Source of the DNA: Colwellia demingiae
GTDB taxonomy: Bacteria; Pseudomonadota; Gammaproteobacteria; Enterobacterales; Alteromonadaceae
Direction of reading: 5' to 3'
DNA length: 36,368 bases
Assembly: GCF_007954275.1 (NCBI RefSeq)
Contig: NZ_VOLT01000020.1
Span: 1 to 36,368, forward strand
Numbering within the stretch: the stretch's first letter is position 1; each line of letters begins with the position of its first letter. The position numbers and the translations under genes are program-made. This document shows, in pieces, positions 1-9,393 of this stretch. The notes under the pieces are model-generated. The model did not search any database. It was not told where the DNA came from and worked only from the letters and a program-made list of their open reading frames with translations.

Positions 1-377
1 TAGGTTGAAGACCTGTGGGGCACTACAGCAACTTTTTAAGTATGCTTTGGCGCTTTTGAGGACAATCTAGCGCGGATCTCATCGTGGAGCTGGGCCTAAT
101 ATATTTGGTAACCCAAAAAGACTCCGAGTACATTAGCGCAAACCAACTACGTTATCGATATTATTACTTGCAATATCGAGGCGGACCATACATTTGTGCC
201 CCAAACCGCCATAGAAAATTAATTTTAGAACCTCTACTCTAAGGCGCAATCGCCCCCTGAGCGAGTTATAAACTATAAATAGCAGCCTGAAAAATAAAAG
301 CCGTACATTAATCTATCACCAAGTGAATTTGGTTTGATAGCTGTTTAAACAAAGACTATTTTTAAGCAGACATCAGG
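1..377. other. gene-free left edge with possible mobile-element debris
   Basis: No open gene is visible here. The plus frame starting at base 2 reads through about 70 codons interrupted by stops and looks like a decayed coding stretch, but I cannot name a family. A small hairpin (7 bp, 156-162 with 172-178) lies just left of a segment resembling the IS110-type end at the right of the window. The stretch is downstream of the minus-strand hisD-family gene, and I see no convincing terminator with a U tract for that gene. Confidence 0.4.
178..217. repeat. short match to the IS110-type end at 36211-36264
   Basis: Bases 193-217 share 21 of 25 positions, with identical internal spacing, with 36211-36235: TTTGTGCCCC, then CCGCC 13 bases after the first T, then TAGAAA. 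Bases 178-189 are the exact reverse complement of 36253-36264 (ATGGTCCGCCTC). Both words occur next to each other at each site, which is unlikely by chance. The likely meaning is a relic or an end of a related insertion element; the identity of the element is inferred from the transposase start at 36309. Confidence 0.5.
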
Positions 378-1724
378 TTACTTAACTTTTGTCAATTTTT
401 CACTTTCTATTGCCTCATCTCTTAGATGAGACACTGCATTGGCATGTGCATCAAAACCCTCATATTTAGCAAATCTATAAGTATGTGGCGCTAGTTCTTC
501 ATATCCTTCTCTAGTTAAATAACCAATTGAGCAACTTTTCAAATAATCGAATACCGACAGCGGTGAAGCTGTTTTAGCTGCCATTGAGGTGGGTAATACG
601 GCATTTGGTCCTAAAGTGTAATTAGCGATTGAAATTGGCGTGTTTTCACCGAGTAGAATTTCACCCGCGTTAGTAATTTTACCAAGATGATCAAAAGGGC
701 TTTTACTTAATATTAGTAAATGTTCGGCAGCGTAATCATTACAAAACGTGATTGCTTCTTCTAAAGTAGAAGTTAGTACAATGCCTCCATTGTCGCCACT
801 TAAAACGGTTGATGAAAAACCAACACGTAATGAATCCATATGTTGCCAATACTCATTCACAGCGACTTGCGCTTGCTCAGCAACTTCTTTGCTATTTGTT
901 ACTAAGAATGCAGAAGAGTCAGGACCATGCTCAGCCTCAACAAGTAAGTCTAAAGCGGCTAATTTAGGGTTTGCAGTATCATCGGCTAAAACAATTGCTT
1001 CACTAGGGCCCGCAGGTGTACCGGGGTGAATAATATCAACTAATAGTTTTTTAGCGGCAACCACATAGGGGCTACCAGGGCCAACAACTTTATCACATTT
1101 AGGAATGGTATCCGTACCGTAAGCTACAGCGGCAATACCTTGAGCACCCCCACATTTAAAGACTTTATCAATACCGATTAATTTCGCGACAACTAATGTC
1201 GCGGCATCTACTTTTCCGTCATCGCCAGGAGGGGTAATTATGATTGTTGTAGGCACGCCTGCAACAATCGCAGGAACGGCTGTCATTATGGCAACACTTG
1301 GAAAGGAGCCTTTACCGCGAGGAATATAACAAGCAACAGCATTAATGGGTGTAAAGCGATCACCCGCATAACACCCCGGCCTGATTTGTTTCATCCACAT
1401 TTCTTCGGGCATTTGTGCTTCATGAAATTTTTTAATATTATCAATGGAATAACTTAATGTGTTTATTACTTCTTCATCAACAATGTTAAATGCTTCGTCA
1501 AATTCTGCCTCAGTCACTTGAATTTGGTGAGCTTCTATATTTGCTTTATCAAATTTCTGAGCATATTCAGCTAATGCATTATCGCCATTTAAACGTACAT
1601 TCTCGATTATGGGTTTAACAATATCGATAAAGCTATCTAAATTTGATTCAGTTCTTTGTAATAGCTTATTTCTCTGTTCAACACTAATGTCGGATAGGTT
1701 ATGAATTTTTACTTTATTGGTCAT
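378..1724 (-). CDS. histidinol-dehydrogenase-family paralogue (NAD-dependent alcohol dehydrogenase, substrate unknown)
   Basis: This 448-residue protein aligns over the whole length of the HisD family, including the catalytic Glu-His pair (E334-H335 in YAAEHLLIL). True HisD enzymes bind zinc through Gln, His, Asp and His. Here the corresponding positions read E263, H266, N368 and H427, and the histidine usually found in the Asp-Tyr-x-x-Gly-x-Asn-His motif is A375 (ANYTLGPNAVLPT). That pattern argues against histidine biosynthesis and for a paralogue that oxidises another alcohol; the sulfopropanediol dehydrogenase HpsN is one known example of such paralogues. No other his gene is nearby. The ATG at 1724 is preceded by AGAGGTG at good spacing. 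It is the last gene of the minus-strand formate dehydrogenase run, 162 bases after fdsD, so it may have its own promoter. Confidence 0.85.
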   Translation of the reverse strand: MTNKVKIHNLSDISVEQRNKLLQRTESNLDSFIDIVKPIIENVRLNGDNALAEYAQKFDKANIEAHQIQVTEAEFDEAFNIVDEEVINTLSYSIDNIKKFHEAQMPEEMWMKQIRPGCYAGDRFTPINAVACYIPRGKGSFPSVAIMTAVPAIVAGVPTTIIITPPGDDGKVDAATLVVAKLIGIDKVFKCGGAQGIAAVAYGTDTIPKCDKVVGPGSPYVVAAKKLLVDIIHPGTPAGPSEAIVLADDTANPKLAALDLLVEAEHGPDSSAFLVTNSKEVAEQAQVAVNEYWQHMDSLRVGFSSTVLSGDNGGIVLTSTLEEAITFCNDYAAEHLLILSKSPFDHLGKITNAGEILLGENTPISIANYTLGPNAVLPTSMAAKTASPLSVFDYLKSCSIGYLTREGYEELAPHTYRFAKYEGFDAHANAVSHLRDEAIESEKLTKVK

Positions 1725-1886
1725 GAAGACACCTCTGTTGTCAAAAGCATCGGCATGATACTTTAATTGCTTAATTGTTTCATGAAAGTAACCAATCAGG
1801 ATATTTTAGAAACTATTGTAAATATGCTCCGCAGCTTTATCAGTTGACCTAATAAAGTATTTATAGCTTTGGTAAATAATACATAG

Positions 1887-2126
1887 CTACTTAGCGTTTT
1901 CTCGTTCAATTTCAACGAGCCTAATTGTAGCCTGTTGGGATATTTCATTGAGTAGATTTCCATCATTTTGATAATAAGTAATTAAGTCGTGTTTCATCGA
2001 TTTGGCCCAGAATAATTGAATGTGATTTACCACTTTATCTACGGCTTGATCTGAATCTAAATGCAAACCAATGTTGTCTGCAATTTGGTTACTCATTTTT
2101 ATAATATTTGTTAATTTCACTGTCAT
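1887..2126 (-). CDS. fdsD: formate dehydrogenase delta subunit
   Basis: A 79-residue protein of the FdsD type: an N-terminal amphipathic stretch (KMSNQIADNIG), a central VDKVVNHIQLFWAKSMK segment and an acidic/basic tail. In other bacteria FdsD is needed for maturation of the soluble NAD-dependent formate dehydrogenase, not for catalysis. An upstream ATG at 2192 would add 22 residues without family resemblance; I chose the ATG at 2126 because AAGAAG lies 5 bases before it. It follows fdhD, the usual order of fds operons. The function comes mainly from context and the short FW-K/R-M motif. Confidence 0.75.
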   Translation of the reverse strand: MTVKLTNIIKMSNQIADNIGLHLDSDQAVDKVVNHIQLFWAKSMKHDLITYYQNDGNLLNEISQQATIRLVEIERENAK

Positions 2127-2259
2127 TATTTTATCTTCTTTATGATTTTTCGCTAAAGCAAATAGTGAATTGCTCGCTACAATTGTGATCACTTAATCGG
2201 TACATTTTGAATTGCTTCAATCATCTTCAATTCAGAGAGTGATAAACGTATGTATTAAA

Positions 2260-3126
2260 TCAATAGTTGGTATAAGTTATATGCCTTTGTCGACTGGCAA
2301 AACCAATTAAGTGTAAGTGGTGTTGCTGCGCCCATGTTATTGCTTTGCTTGTTGCAGCAGAGATACTGACTAAATGATCAATGCCTGCGGCAAGCGTTTT
2401 ATCAACCATTTCATAGCTGGCTCGACTTGATACCAGAATAAATCCTTGCTTATCTTTATGGTTAGTCAATTGTTCTTTTTGTTTTGCCAGTGATCCTAGT
2501 AACTTATCTAAAGCATTGTGACGACCGACATCTTCTCTAATTGCCATGATATTTCCAGTACGTTTAGAACAATATGCAGCAGCATGTACTGAACCAGTTT
2601 TCTGGTTAAGTATTTGTTGTTGACGAAATTGAGCCAGAGCATGTCGGACTACCTGAAAATCTATTATTTCCGTTAAAGGTAATTTTTTGCGTGCTTTAAT
2701 TGTTTGCGCTAAAGACTCCACTCCACATAAACCACACCCACTATTACCAAGTAAACTTCGACGCTTATGTTTAAGTGCTGAAAACTGACGAGAGCTAATA
2801 CTTAGTTCTATTTCTACTCCTTGTTCGGTATGAATAATCTTATGGTCTACAATATCGCTAGGTTGTCTGATAATATTTTCTGATAGGCTAAAGCCAATAG
2901 CAAAGTCGAGTAAATCACAAGGTGTTGCCATCATGACTGCATGTGAAATACCATTATAAATAAGAGCGATAGCCTCTTCTTCAATTACCCAATCATTATC
3001 TTTTGGGATATTTAGGCCATCATCTTTTCTGATTTTACGGGTGATTTTTTTTATGCCAAGATACTGAGTTATATCTTGGCTCTGATTTAGCTTTTGTGGG
3101 TCCACCAACACTTTAGAGTTTGACAC
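2260..3126 (-). CDS. fdhD: sulfurtransferase FdhD for formate dehydrogenase maturation
   Basis: FdhD carries sulfur from the cysteine desulfurase to the molybdenum bis-MGD cofactor and is required for formate dehydrogenase activity. The hallmark cysteine loop is present as SGCGLCGVESL, followed by the conserved VHAAAYC and REDVGRHNALDKL segments and SSRASYEMV. The reading frame is open back to an ATG at 3225, but that part is antisense-like overlap with the end of fdsA. I prefer the GTG at 3126, which gives 288 residues (E. coli FdhD has 277), has AGG 8 bases upstream and overlaps the fdsA stop by 14 bases, a sign of translational coupling. The start is uncertain; the gene identity is not. 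Confidence 0.9.
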   Translation of the reverse strand: MSNSKVLVDPQKLNQSQDITQYLGIKKITRKIRKDDGLNIPKDNDWVIEEEAIALIYNGISHAVMMATPCDLLDFAIGFSLSENIIRQPSDIVDHKIIHTEQGVEIELSISSRQFSALKHKRRSLLGNSGCGLCGVESLAQTIKARKKLPLTEIIDFQVVRHALAQFRQQQILNQKTGSVHAAAYCSKRTGNIMAIREDVGRHNALDKLLGSLAKQKEQLTNHKDKQGFILVSSRASYEMVDKTLAAGIDHLVSISAATSKAITWAQQHHLHLIGFASRQRHITYTNY

Positions 3127-6016
3127 GGTCTTTACCTGGACGATTTTTTGGCAAAAATTTAGTTTGTTTTTTCGAAAATTCTTTATTTCGTAACTGCCAA
3201 TTTGAAGGAGAAGATACTTTTTCAACCTGCACTGCAGTTACCTTATATTCAGGGCAATTGGTCGCCCAATCTGAATTATCGGTAGTAACAACATTTGCAC
3301 CACTTTCTGGATGATGAAATGTTGTGTAAACAACACCTGGTTGCATACGTTCTGTAATTTTAGCGGTTAGCACTGTATCTCCAGCACGGCTACTAATACC
3401 TAAATCATCTCCGTCTTGAATACCTCGTTCTTGGGCGTCATGAGGATGAATTTCTAACCAATCTTTATCATGCCACATTTGGTTGTCTGTACGTCTAGTT
3501 TGTGCGCCAACATTGTACTGAGATAAAATTCGACCCGTAGTCAGTAGTAATGGAAATTTTCGGCTTGCCCGTTCATCAGTTGCGACATATTCGGTAAGAG
3601 CGAAAATCGCTTTTCCGATTGGGAAACTATCCATATGCATTGTTGGCGTACCTATTGGATTACGCTCGGTACAAGGCCATTGGATACTACCTAAGTCATC
3701 CAGTTTCTGGTAGTTAACACCTGAAAAAGTCGGTGTTAATTCAGCTATTTCATCCATTATTTCACTCGGATGTTGATAGTTCATTGGATAACCTAACGCA
3801 TTAGATAAAGCCATAGTAGTTTCCCAGTCAGCTTTACCTGCTAGGGGTCTCATTACTTTTCTGACTCGATTAATACGACGTTCAGCATTTGTGAACGTAC
3901 CGTCTTTCTCCAAAAATGAAGAACCTGGCAGGAAGACATGCGCAAACTTAGCTGTTTCATTTAAAAATATATCTTGAACAATTAAACACTCTAACGACGT
4001 TAACGCCGCTTCAACATGATGGGTGTTTGGATCGGATTGAGCAATATCTTCACCTTGACAGTATAACCCTTTAAAGCTGCCATCAATGGCGGCATCAAAC
4101 ATATTGGGTATACGAAGACCAGGCTCATTATCTATCTCTACTTGCCAATGCTGCTCAAACTTGCCTCTTAACTCGTCATTGCTAACATGCTGATAGCCGG
4201 GTAGTTCATGGGGAAAAGATCCCATGTCACACGACCCTTGAACATTATTTTGGCCTCGCAGTGGATTAACGCCAACACCTTCTCTGCCAATATTGCCGGT
4301 TAGTAAGGCTAAATTAGCTATACCCATTACCATACTTGAGCCTTGAGAATGTTCAGTTACCCCTAAGCCATAATAAATGGCCCCTTTATCTACGTTGGCG
4401 TATAAACGAGCTGCTTGGCGCAACTGCTCGGCGTCAATTCCGGTGATTGTTTCTGTGTTCTCAGGCGAGTGGCGTTCATCACTGATAAAGCTATACCATT
4501 GTTGAAAAGCTTTTGTTTCACAGCGTTCGGCAATAAAGATTTTATCTTCCAGCCCTTCATTGACAATGACATGTGCCATAGCGTTAATAAAAGCAACATT
4601 GGTACCCGGACGTAAAGGTAAATGATGATCTAACTTGACGTGTGGGCTATTACCTAAATCAATTTTTCTTGGATCGGCAATAATTAAATGTGCTCCCTGA
4701 CGCAAGCGTTTTTTCAATAGCGAACCGAAAACAGGGTGTGCATCGGTTGGGTTAGCACCAATAACGATAACAGCATCGGCCTCCATCACAGAATCAAACG
4801 TTTGTGTACCGGCTGATTCTCCTAAGGTAGCCTTTAAACCATAGCCGGTAGGTGAATGACATACTCTGGCACAGGTATCAGTATTATTATTGCCAAAAGC
4901 GGCTCGAATAAGCTTTTGTACTAAGTAGGTTTCTTCATTAGTACAGCGTGATGATGTTATACCGCCAATGCTATCTTTACCGTATTTTTTTTGTATCGAT
5001 TTTAGTCGTTTAGCTGCAAAATTAATGGCCTCATCCCAACTAACTTCACGCCATGGTTGGTCGATAGTGTCTCGCACCATCGGGCTGGTAATACGGTCTT
5101 GATGAGTTGCATAACCAAAAGCAAAACGTCCTTTAACACATGAATGACCATGGTTAGCTTGACCGTCTTTTGCTGGCACCATACGGATCACTTCTTCGCC
5201 TTTCATATGAGCTTCAAACGAACAACCAACACCACAGTAGGCACACGTTGTGGTAACGCTCCGCTCAGGCTGCCCTTGATCAATAACACTTTTTTCCATT
5301 AGTGTTGAGGTTGGGCATGCTTGAACACAAGCGCCACAAGAAACACAGTCTGAACTTAAAAAATCGTTGTCATGACCAGTAGAAACCTTAGAATCAAAAC
5401 CTCGGCCATCGATGGTTAGTGCAAAGGTACCTTGTACTTCTTCACAAGCACGTACACATCGTGAACAAACAATACATTTACTTGGTTCAAAGGTGAAATA
5501 GGGGTTAGACGTATCTTTGGCTGCATCAAGGTGGTTTTCACCATCAAAGCCGTAACGTACTTCTCTTAGGCCCACTGCGCCTGCCATATCTTGCAGTTCA
5601 CAATCGCCATTACTAGGGCACGTTAAACAATCAAGTGGGTGATCAGAAATGTATAGCTCCATAACATTTTTACGTAAGCGTGCTATTTTTTTATTTTGAG
5701 TACAAACCTGCATATCTTGTTCAGCTGGCGTAGTACACGAGGCTGGCATACCTCTGCGTCCTTCAATTTCTACTGCACATAAGCGACAAGAACCAAATGA
5801 TTCTAGGTTATCTGAGGCGCATAGTTTGGGAATGGTAATGTTAAGCATGGCAGCAGCTCGAAGGACAGAAGTACCTTTGGGTACATCAATTTCTTGGCCA
5901 TCAATCGTTAATGTAACGCGTTCGTCAGTTTTTACTTCAGGCGTGCCCAAGTCGATTATATTTTGACTTTTAGTTGATTGATTTTGTGCTGTTTTTGGAT
6001 CATAAATAGCAACCAT
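3113..6016 (-). CDS. fdsA: NAD-dependent formate dehydrogenase, catalytic alpha subunit
   Basis: This 967-residue molybdo-enzyme oxidises formate to CO2 in the cytoplasm. Cofactor sites appear in order: N-terminal [2Fe-2S] (C66, C77, C80, C94), a NuoG-like His-Cys3 cluster (H126, C130, C133, C139), two ferredoxin [4Fe-4S] sites (C181-C191 and C224-C234), a further [4Fe-4S] (C258, C261, C265, C293), then the bis-MGD domain with the metal-ligand cysteine C386 followed by H387 in ARVCHSPT. The ligand is cysteine, not selenocysteine. A C-terminal molybdopterin dinucleotide-binding domain closes the protein. It sits 2 bases after fdsB and overlaps fdhD. The subunit set with diaphorase-like FdsB and FdsG marks the soluble NAD-reducing type. 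Within this window its probable job is disposal of formate released by the neighbouring catabolic genes; that is inference. Confidence 0.96.
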   Translation of the reverse strand: MVAIYDPKTAQNQSTKSQNIIDLGTPEVKTDERVTLTIDGQEIDVPKGTSVLRAAAMLNITIPKLCASDNLESFGSCRLCAVEIEGRRGMPASCTTPAEQDMQVCTQNKKIARLRKNVMELYISDHPLDCLTCPSNGDCELQDMAGAVGLREVRYGFDGENHLDAAKDTSNPYFTFEPSKCIVCSRCVRACEEVQGTFALTIDGRGFDSKVSTGHDNDFLSSDCVSCGACVQACPTSTLMEKSVIDQGQPERSVTTTCAYCGVGCSFEAHMKGEEVIRMVPAKDGQANHGHSCVKGRFAFGYATHQDRITSPMVRDTIDQPWREVSWDEAINFAAKRLKSIQKKYGKDSIGGITSSRCTNEETYLVQKLIRAAFGNNNTDTCARVCHSPTGYGLKATLGESAGTQTFDSVMEADAVIVIGANPTDAHPVFGSLLKKRLRQGAHLIIADPRKIDLGNSPHVKLDHHLPLRPGTNVAFINAMAHVIVNEGLEDKIFIAERCETKAFQQWYSFISDERHSPENTETITGIDAEQLRQAARLYANVDKGAIYYGLGVTEHSQGSSMVMGIANLALLTGNIGREGVGVNPLRGQNNVQGSCDMGSFPHELPGYQHVSNDELRGKFEQHWQVEIDNEPGLRIPNMFDAAIDGSFKGLYCQGEDIAQSDPNTHHVEAALTSLECLIVQDIFLNETAKFAHVFLPGSSFLEKDGTFTNAERRINRVRKVMRPLAGKADWETTMALSNALGYPMNYQHPSEIMDEIAELTPTFSGVNYQKLDDLGSIQWPCTERNPIGTPTMHMDSFPIGKAIFALTEYVATDERASRKFPLLLTTGRILSQYNVGAQTRRTDNQMWHDKDWLEIHPHDAQERGIQDGDDLGISSRAGDTVLTAKITERMQPGVVYTTFHHPESGANVVTTDNSDWATNCPEYKVTAVQVEKVSSPSNWQLRNKEFSKKQTKFLPKNRPGKDRVKL

Positions 6017-6018
6017 TG

Positions 6019-7623
6019 TTATTGCTCCTTACCCATCGTTTTATTAACTTCCGTAACTGTAGCGTCAGTGATGAAGTCATCGCTAAAATGCTGCATAACG
6101 CTACGAACAGGGATTGGTGTCATGCCTCCCATTGCGCATAAAGAGCCATCAATCATGGTGTCGCATAAATCGACTAATAGCTCATTTAGCGCTTCAGTTG
6201 GTTCACTTTGCTCATGCGCGGTGATCATTTTATCAATAACCTCAACACCTCTCGTTGAACCGATACGACAGGGTGTACATTTTCCACACGATTCCACGAC
6301 ACAAAATTCCATGGCAAAGCGTGCTTGTGCTGTCATGCTAACGCTATCATCAAAAACAACAATACCACCATGTCCAAGTACAGCACCTATAGCTGAAAAA
6401 GCTTCATAATCTAGTGGCGTTTGCCATTGGGACTCGGGTAAGTATGCGCCTAAGGGGCCACCAACTTGAATGGCTTTCATTGTCTCACCAGTATAGGTTC
6501 CAGCACCAAAATCATTAACAAGATCGGCCAAGGTTGTACCAAAGGCAAGTTCGACTAAGCCGCCTTTTTTGATATTACCCGCTAACTGAAAAGGTAGGGT
6601 TCCGCGTGATCTTCCGACACCATAATCTTGATAATATTGCGCTCCTTTGGCTAGAATCGTTGGTACTGTAGCTAAACTGATAACATTATTCACAGTAGTT
6701 GGTTGACCAAATAAACCTGTAATAGCAGGCAAAGGAGGTTTTGCTCTAACTAAACCACGTTTTCCTTCAAGGCTTTCCAGTAAAGAGGTTTCTTCACCAC
6801 AAATATAAGCACCTGCTCCTACTCTAACTTCTAAGTCAAATTGATGTTCAGTACCTTGAATAGCTTCACCTAAGTAATTATCTTGATAAGCATTAGCGAT
6901 GGCTTGTTCAAGTATTTTCTGCGCTTGCGGGTATTCAGAACGAAGATATATATATCCTTGAGTTGCGCCTACTGCTATTCCAGCAATGATCATGCCTTCG
7001 ATTAAACTAAAAGGATCGGCTTCCATTATTAGGCGGTCAGAAAAAGTTCCTGAGTCACCTTCATCGGCATTACAAACGATGTACTTTTTTTGCTCTGAAG
7101 AAGTTACTTTAGCATCAAGTACTGTTTGCCATTTTATGCCTGTTGGGAATGCGGCGCCGCCTCTACCCCGTAACCCTGATATTTTCATTTCATCGACAAT
7201 ACCCTGAGCACTAAGTTTAAGAGCGTTAGATAAACCAATAAATCCTTGGTGTTTGATATAATCTTCTATGCTAAGCGGATCAATAATACCCGCACGTTGA
7301 AAGGTTAACCGTTGTTGCTTAGCTAAATAGGGAATATTCTCTGTTAAGCCTAAATAAAGCGGATGTGTTGACTCACCATTTAGCATACCTTGAGCAAGCA
7401 ATGATTCAACATCGCCAATTGATACGGGTCCATAAGCAACACGCCCTTGCTCTGTTTCTACTTCTAGCAAGGGTTCCAAATAAAACATGCCACGAGAGCC
7501 ATTACGAATGAGGTTTATAGTTTGCTCGTTTGCTGAAGTTTGAAATTCAAGCGCCTTGGCTACATCGTCGGCCCCCATAGATAGTGCGGTCGTATCCATA
7601 GGTAAATATAGGGTAGTGGTCAT
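6019..7623 (-). CDS. fdsB: formate dehydrogenase beta subunit (NAD/FMN-binding diaphorase)
   Basis: FdsB passes electrons from the FdsA clusters to NAD+. It resembles NuoF/HoxF: an N-terminal thioredoxin-like extension, the NADH-binding GRGGAAFPTGIKW, the FMN-binding GAGAYICGEETSLLESLEG region and the [4Fe-4S] motif ESCGKCTPCRIGSTRG. The open frame begins 5 codons earlier at 7638, but GAGGAG lies 7 bases before the ATG at 7623, giving a 534-residue protein that begins one base after the fdsG stop. It is the second gene of the fds operon. Confidence 0.94.
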   Translation of the reverse strand: MTTTLYLPMDTTALSMGADDVAKALEFQTSANEQTINLIRNGSRGMFYLEPLLEVETEQGRVAYGPVSIGDVESLLAQGMLNGESTHPLYLGLTENIPYLAKQQRLTFQRAGIIDPLSIEDYIKHQGFIGLSNALKLSAQGIVDEMKISGLRGRGGAAFPTGIKWQTVLDAKVTSSEQKKYIVCNADEGDSGTFSDRLIMEADPFSLIEGMIIAGIAVGATQGYIYLRSEYPQAQKILEQAIANAYQDNYLGEAIQGTEHQFDLEVRVGAGAYICGEETSLLESLEGKRGLVRAKPPLPAITGLFGQPTTVNNVISLATVPTILAKGAQYYQDYGVGRSRGTLPFQLAGNIKKGGLVELAFGTTLADLVNDFGAGTYTGETMKAIQVGGPLGAYLPESQWQTPLDYEAFSAIGAVLGHGGIVVFDDSVSMTAQARFAMEFCVVESCGKCTPCRIGSTRGVEVIDKMITAHEQSEPTEALNELLVDLCDTMIDGSLCAMGGMTPIPVRSVMQHFSDDFITDATVTEVNKTMGKEQ

Positions 7624-7624
7624 G

Positions 7625-8131
7625 CTAAAGCTCCTCACCTAATGATATTTTATAAAGTGATAGTTGCTCGCTTAACTTGGCAAATTTTTCACTATTCATA
7701 CGGCCATAAACGTTATCAGCCACTTTAATCGAAGGAGAGCAAGCACAGTTACCTAGACAGTAGACCGGCTCAAGAGTAAAGTTTTTATCGGCCGTGGTTT
7801 CGCCAAAGTCTACTGCTAACTGACTTTTTACCGCCTGCTCTAGTGCATTTGAGCCCATTGCCTGGCACGCTTCACCACGACAAATTTCAATAGTATGCCG
7901 ACCGGGCTTGTTTAACTGGAAATGAGCATAGAAAGTTATCACACCATAAATTTCAGCTTCAGTTTGCTGTAATCCTTGAGCAACTATAGCTAAAGCTGCT
8001 TTAGGAATATAATCAAAATGATGTTGAATATCGTGCAAGATCGGTAATAAAGCACCAGGTATCTTAACTTTTTTTTCAACTATTTCTGAAATAATTTGTT
8101 CAATAGATTCAACTTTTGAATTAGCGATCAT
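7625..8131 (-). CDS. fdsG: formate dehydrogenase gamma subunit ([2Fe-2S], NuoE-like)
   Basis: A 168-residue thioredoxin-fold [2Fe-2S] protein. The four cluster cysteines are visible: C84 and C89 in CRGEACQ, C125 and C129 in CLGNCACSP. The N-terminal half has the NuoE helical bundle (LLPILHDIQHHFDYIP, EIYGVITFYAHF). It is the first structural gene of the minus-strand fds operon and ends one base before fdsB. It lies 123 bases after the LysR gene on the same strand, so the regulator could be co-transcribed or fdsG could have its own promoter in that gap. Confidence 0.93.
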   Translation of the reverse strand: MIANSKVESIEQIISEIVEKKVKIPGALLPILHDIQHHFDYIPKAALAIVAQGLQQTEAEIYGVITFYAHFQLNKPGRHTIEICRGEACQAMGSNALEQAVKSQLAVDFGETTADKNFTLEPVYCLGNCACSPSIKVADNVYGRMNSEKFAKLSEQLSLYKISLGEEL

Positions 8132-8254
8132 TTTTCTATTCTCATTTTATAAAACCATAATAAATTGGTTGATATTCATAAGGTTGCCATGCCTTTTAAG
8201 TGTGCTGAAATTGGATATTACTTAGCAAGTCATTATTTTTTAACCTAATTCCTA

Positions 8255-9163
8255 TTAATTATTATCAACATTAAAATTTTTGATACAAAACTCTAAAAAA
8301 GCCTCACACCTTTTTGGTTGTTTTATCCCTGAAACTTTAGAGATGACTAACGATATGGGCTTGGCATAATCAGCCAATGGAACACTAATTAATTCAGAGC
8401 CGTCGAAACAAGTGGTTGATTTCACTTTTGAGTTCATTAAAGCGTAGCCTTCTCCATTAGCAACTAGACTTCGAAGCATTTCTATACTCTTAGTGCGATG
8501 TTTAATAAAAGGATTTTTATCATATTGCTCAAATAATGATTGAAAATATTTACTTGAATTGGGTAGATCTAATAAAATCAAAGGTTCATCTTGTAACGTC
8601 ATTAAATTAATTTTTTTTCTTTTAGCCAACGGGTGCTTAATTGATAACAAGACATGTGGACTGACTTTAGCTAGTTCAATTGATTCAATTTGACCGTTAC
8701 TATTTAAGTCATACATCAAGGCCATTTCAATTTTACCCGAAATAAGTGCCTCATTTATCTCTTCAATATTCCCTTCAAATAATTTGAAGTTAATATCAGG
8801 ATAAAGTTTAGTAAATCCTTGAATTAATTTAGGTGCATAAATAGGGCCTAAACTTGCGTAGCAACCAACATTTATCGTGCCTGAAATTAAGGTACTATGC
8901 TGAGTCATTTGAGCATTAATTTCTTCAGCATGGGATAACAGGTTACGACAATGAGATACCATCTCTTCACCTGCAGACGTTAAAGAGACACCTTTAGCAT
9001 GATGTCTAATCAACAGTTGGGTATTTAACGCTTCTTCAAGTTGAGAAATTGCATTTGATATCGCAGGCTGCGATATAAATAGTTTCTCACTTGCTTCTGT
9101 GACGTTGCCAGAATCGGCTACGGCAACAAAGTACCTGAGTTGTTTTAAGGTGTAATTAGTCAT
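8255..9163 (-). CDS. LysR-family transcriptional regulator
   Basis: A 302-residue LTTR: winged helix-turn-helix at residues 1-60 (TLKQLRYFVAVADSGNVTEASEKLFISQPAIS, seen in parts) and a periplasmic-binding-like effector domain in the remaining 240 residues. It heads the formate dehydrogenase operon and is divergent from the aminotransferase gene across a 230-base gap, the usual place for an LTTR that controls both itself and its neighbour. The effector cannot be read from sequence. FdsR-type LysR proteins regulate fds operons in other bacteria, so formate operon control is one option and control of the catabolic genes to the right is the other. Confidence 0.9.
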   Translation of the reverse strand: MTNYTLKQLRYFVAVADSGNVTEASEKLFISQPAISNAISQLEEALNTQLLIRHHAKGVSLTSAGEEMVSHCRNLLSHAEEINAQMTQHSTLISGTINVGCYASLGPIYAPKLIQGFTKLYPDINFKLFEGNIEEINEALISGKIEMALMYDLNSNGQIESIELAKVSPHVLLSIKHPLAKRKKINLMTLQDEPLILLDLPNSSKYFQSLFEQYDKNPFIKHRTKSIEMLRSLVANGEGYALMNSKVKSTTCFDGSELISVPLADYAKPISLVISKVSGIKQPKRCEAFLEFCIKNFNVDNN

Positions 9164-9208
9164 GTTTTAAAATCTACCAGTAAATAAAATTTATGTCTAT
9201 CACTGATA

Positions 9209-9227
9209 GCATAGCTTATTGTTATGC
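9209..9227. promoter_or_regulatory. candidate LysR-type operator in the divergent gap
   Basis: GCATA (9209-9213) and TATGC (9223-9227) form a perfect 5-bp dyad with a 9-base spacer, and contain the T-N11-A pattern of LTTR boxes (T9212, A9224). It is 46 bases upstream of the LysR start and about 167 bases upstream of the aminotransferase start, suited to autoregulation and divergent activation. This is a pattern match only. Confidence 0.4.
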
Positions 9228-9393
9228 AATAGAACAAATTAAGTTCTGAAGTAATAAAAAACAACAGCATAACTTTAATTTATCTAATCCTGTACAAAAT
9301 ACTATTTTACAAATGCAATTAAAAAAGACATTAATAAGGGGTAATTTCAATTCAACTACCGCTAGGTAAATAACAATTTTAACAGGTGAAGCC

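Noticed and set aside
748..1029. Open frame of 93 codons on the plus strand inside the hisD-family gene
   Set aside because: It is the antisense frame of a strongly conserved enzyme and has no start signal.
2127..2192. Upstream ATG extending fdsD by 22 residues
   Set aside because: The extension has no family match, and a clear AAGAAG ribosome binding site stands before the internal ATG at 2126.
5978..6409. Open frame of 143 codons on the plus strand over the fdsA/fdsB junction
   Set aside because: Antisense to two well-identified conserved genes; low-complexity Ser/Cys-rich translation typical of a shadow frame.
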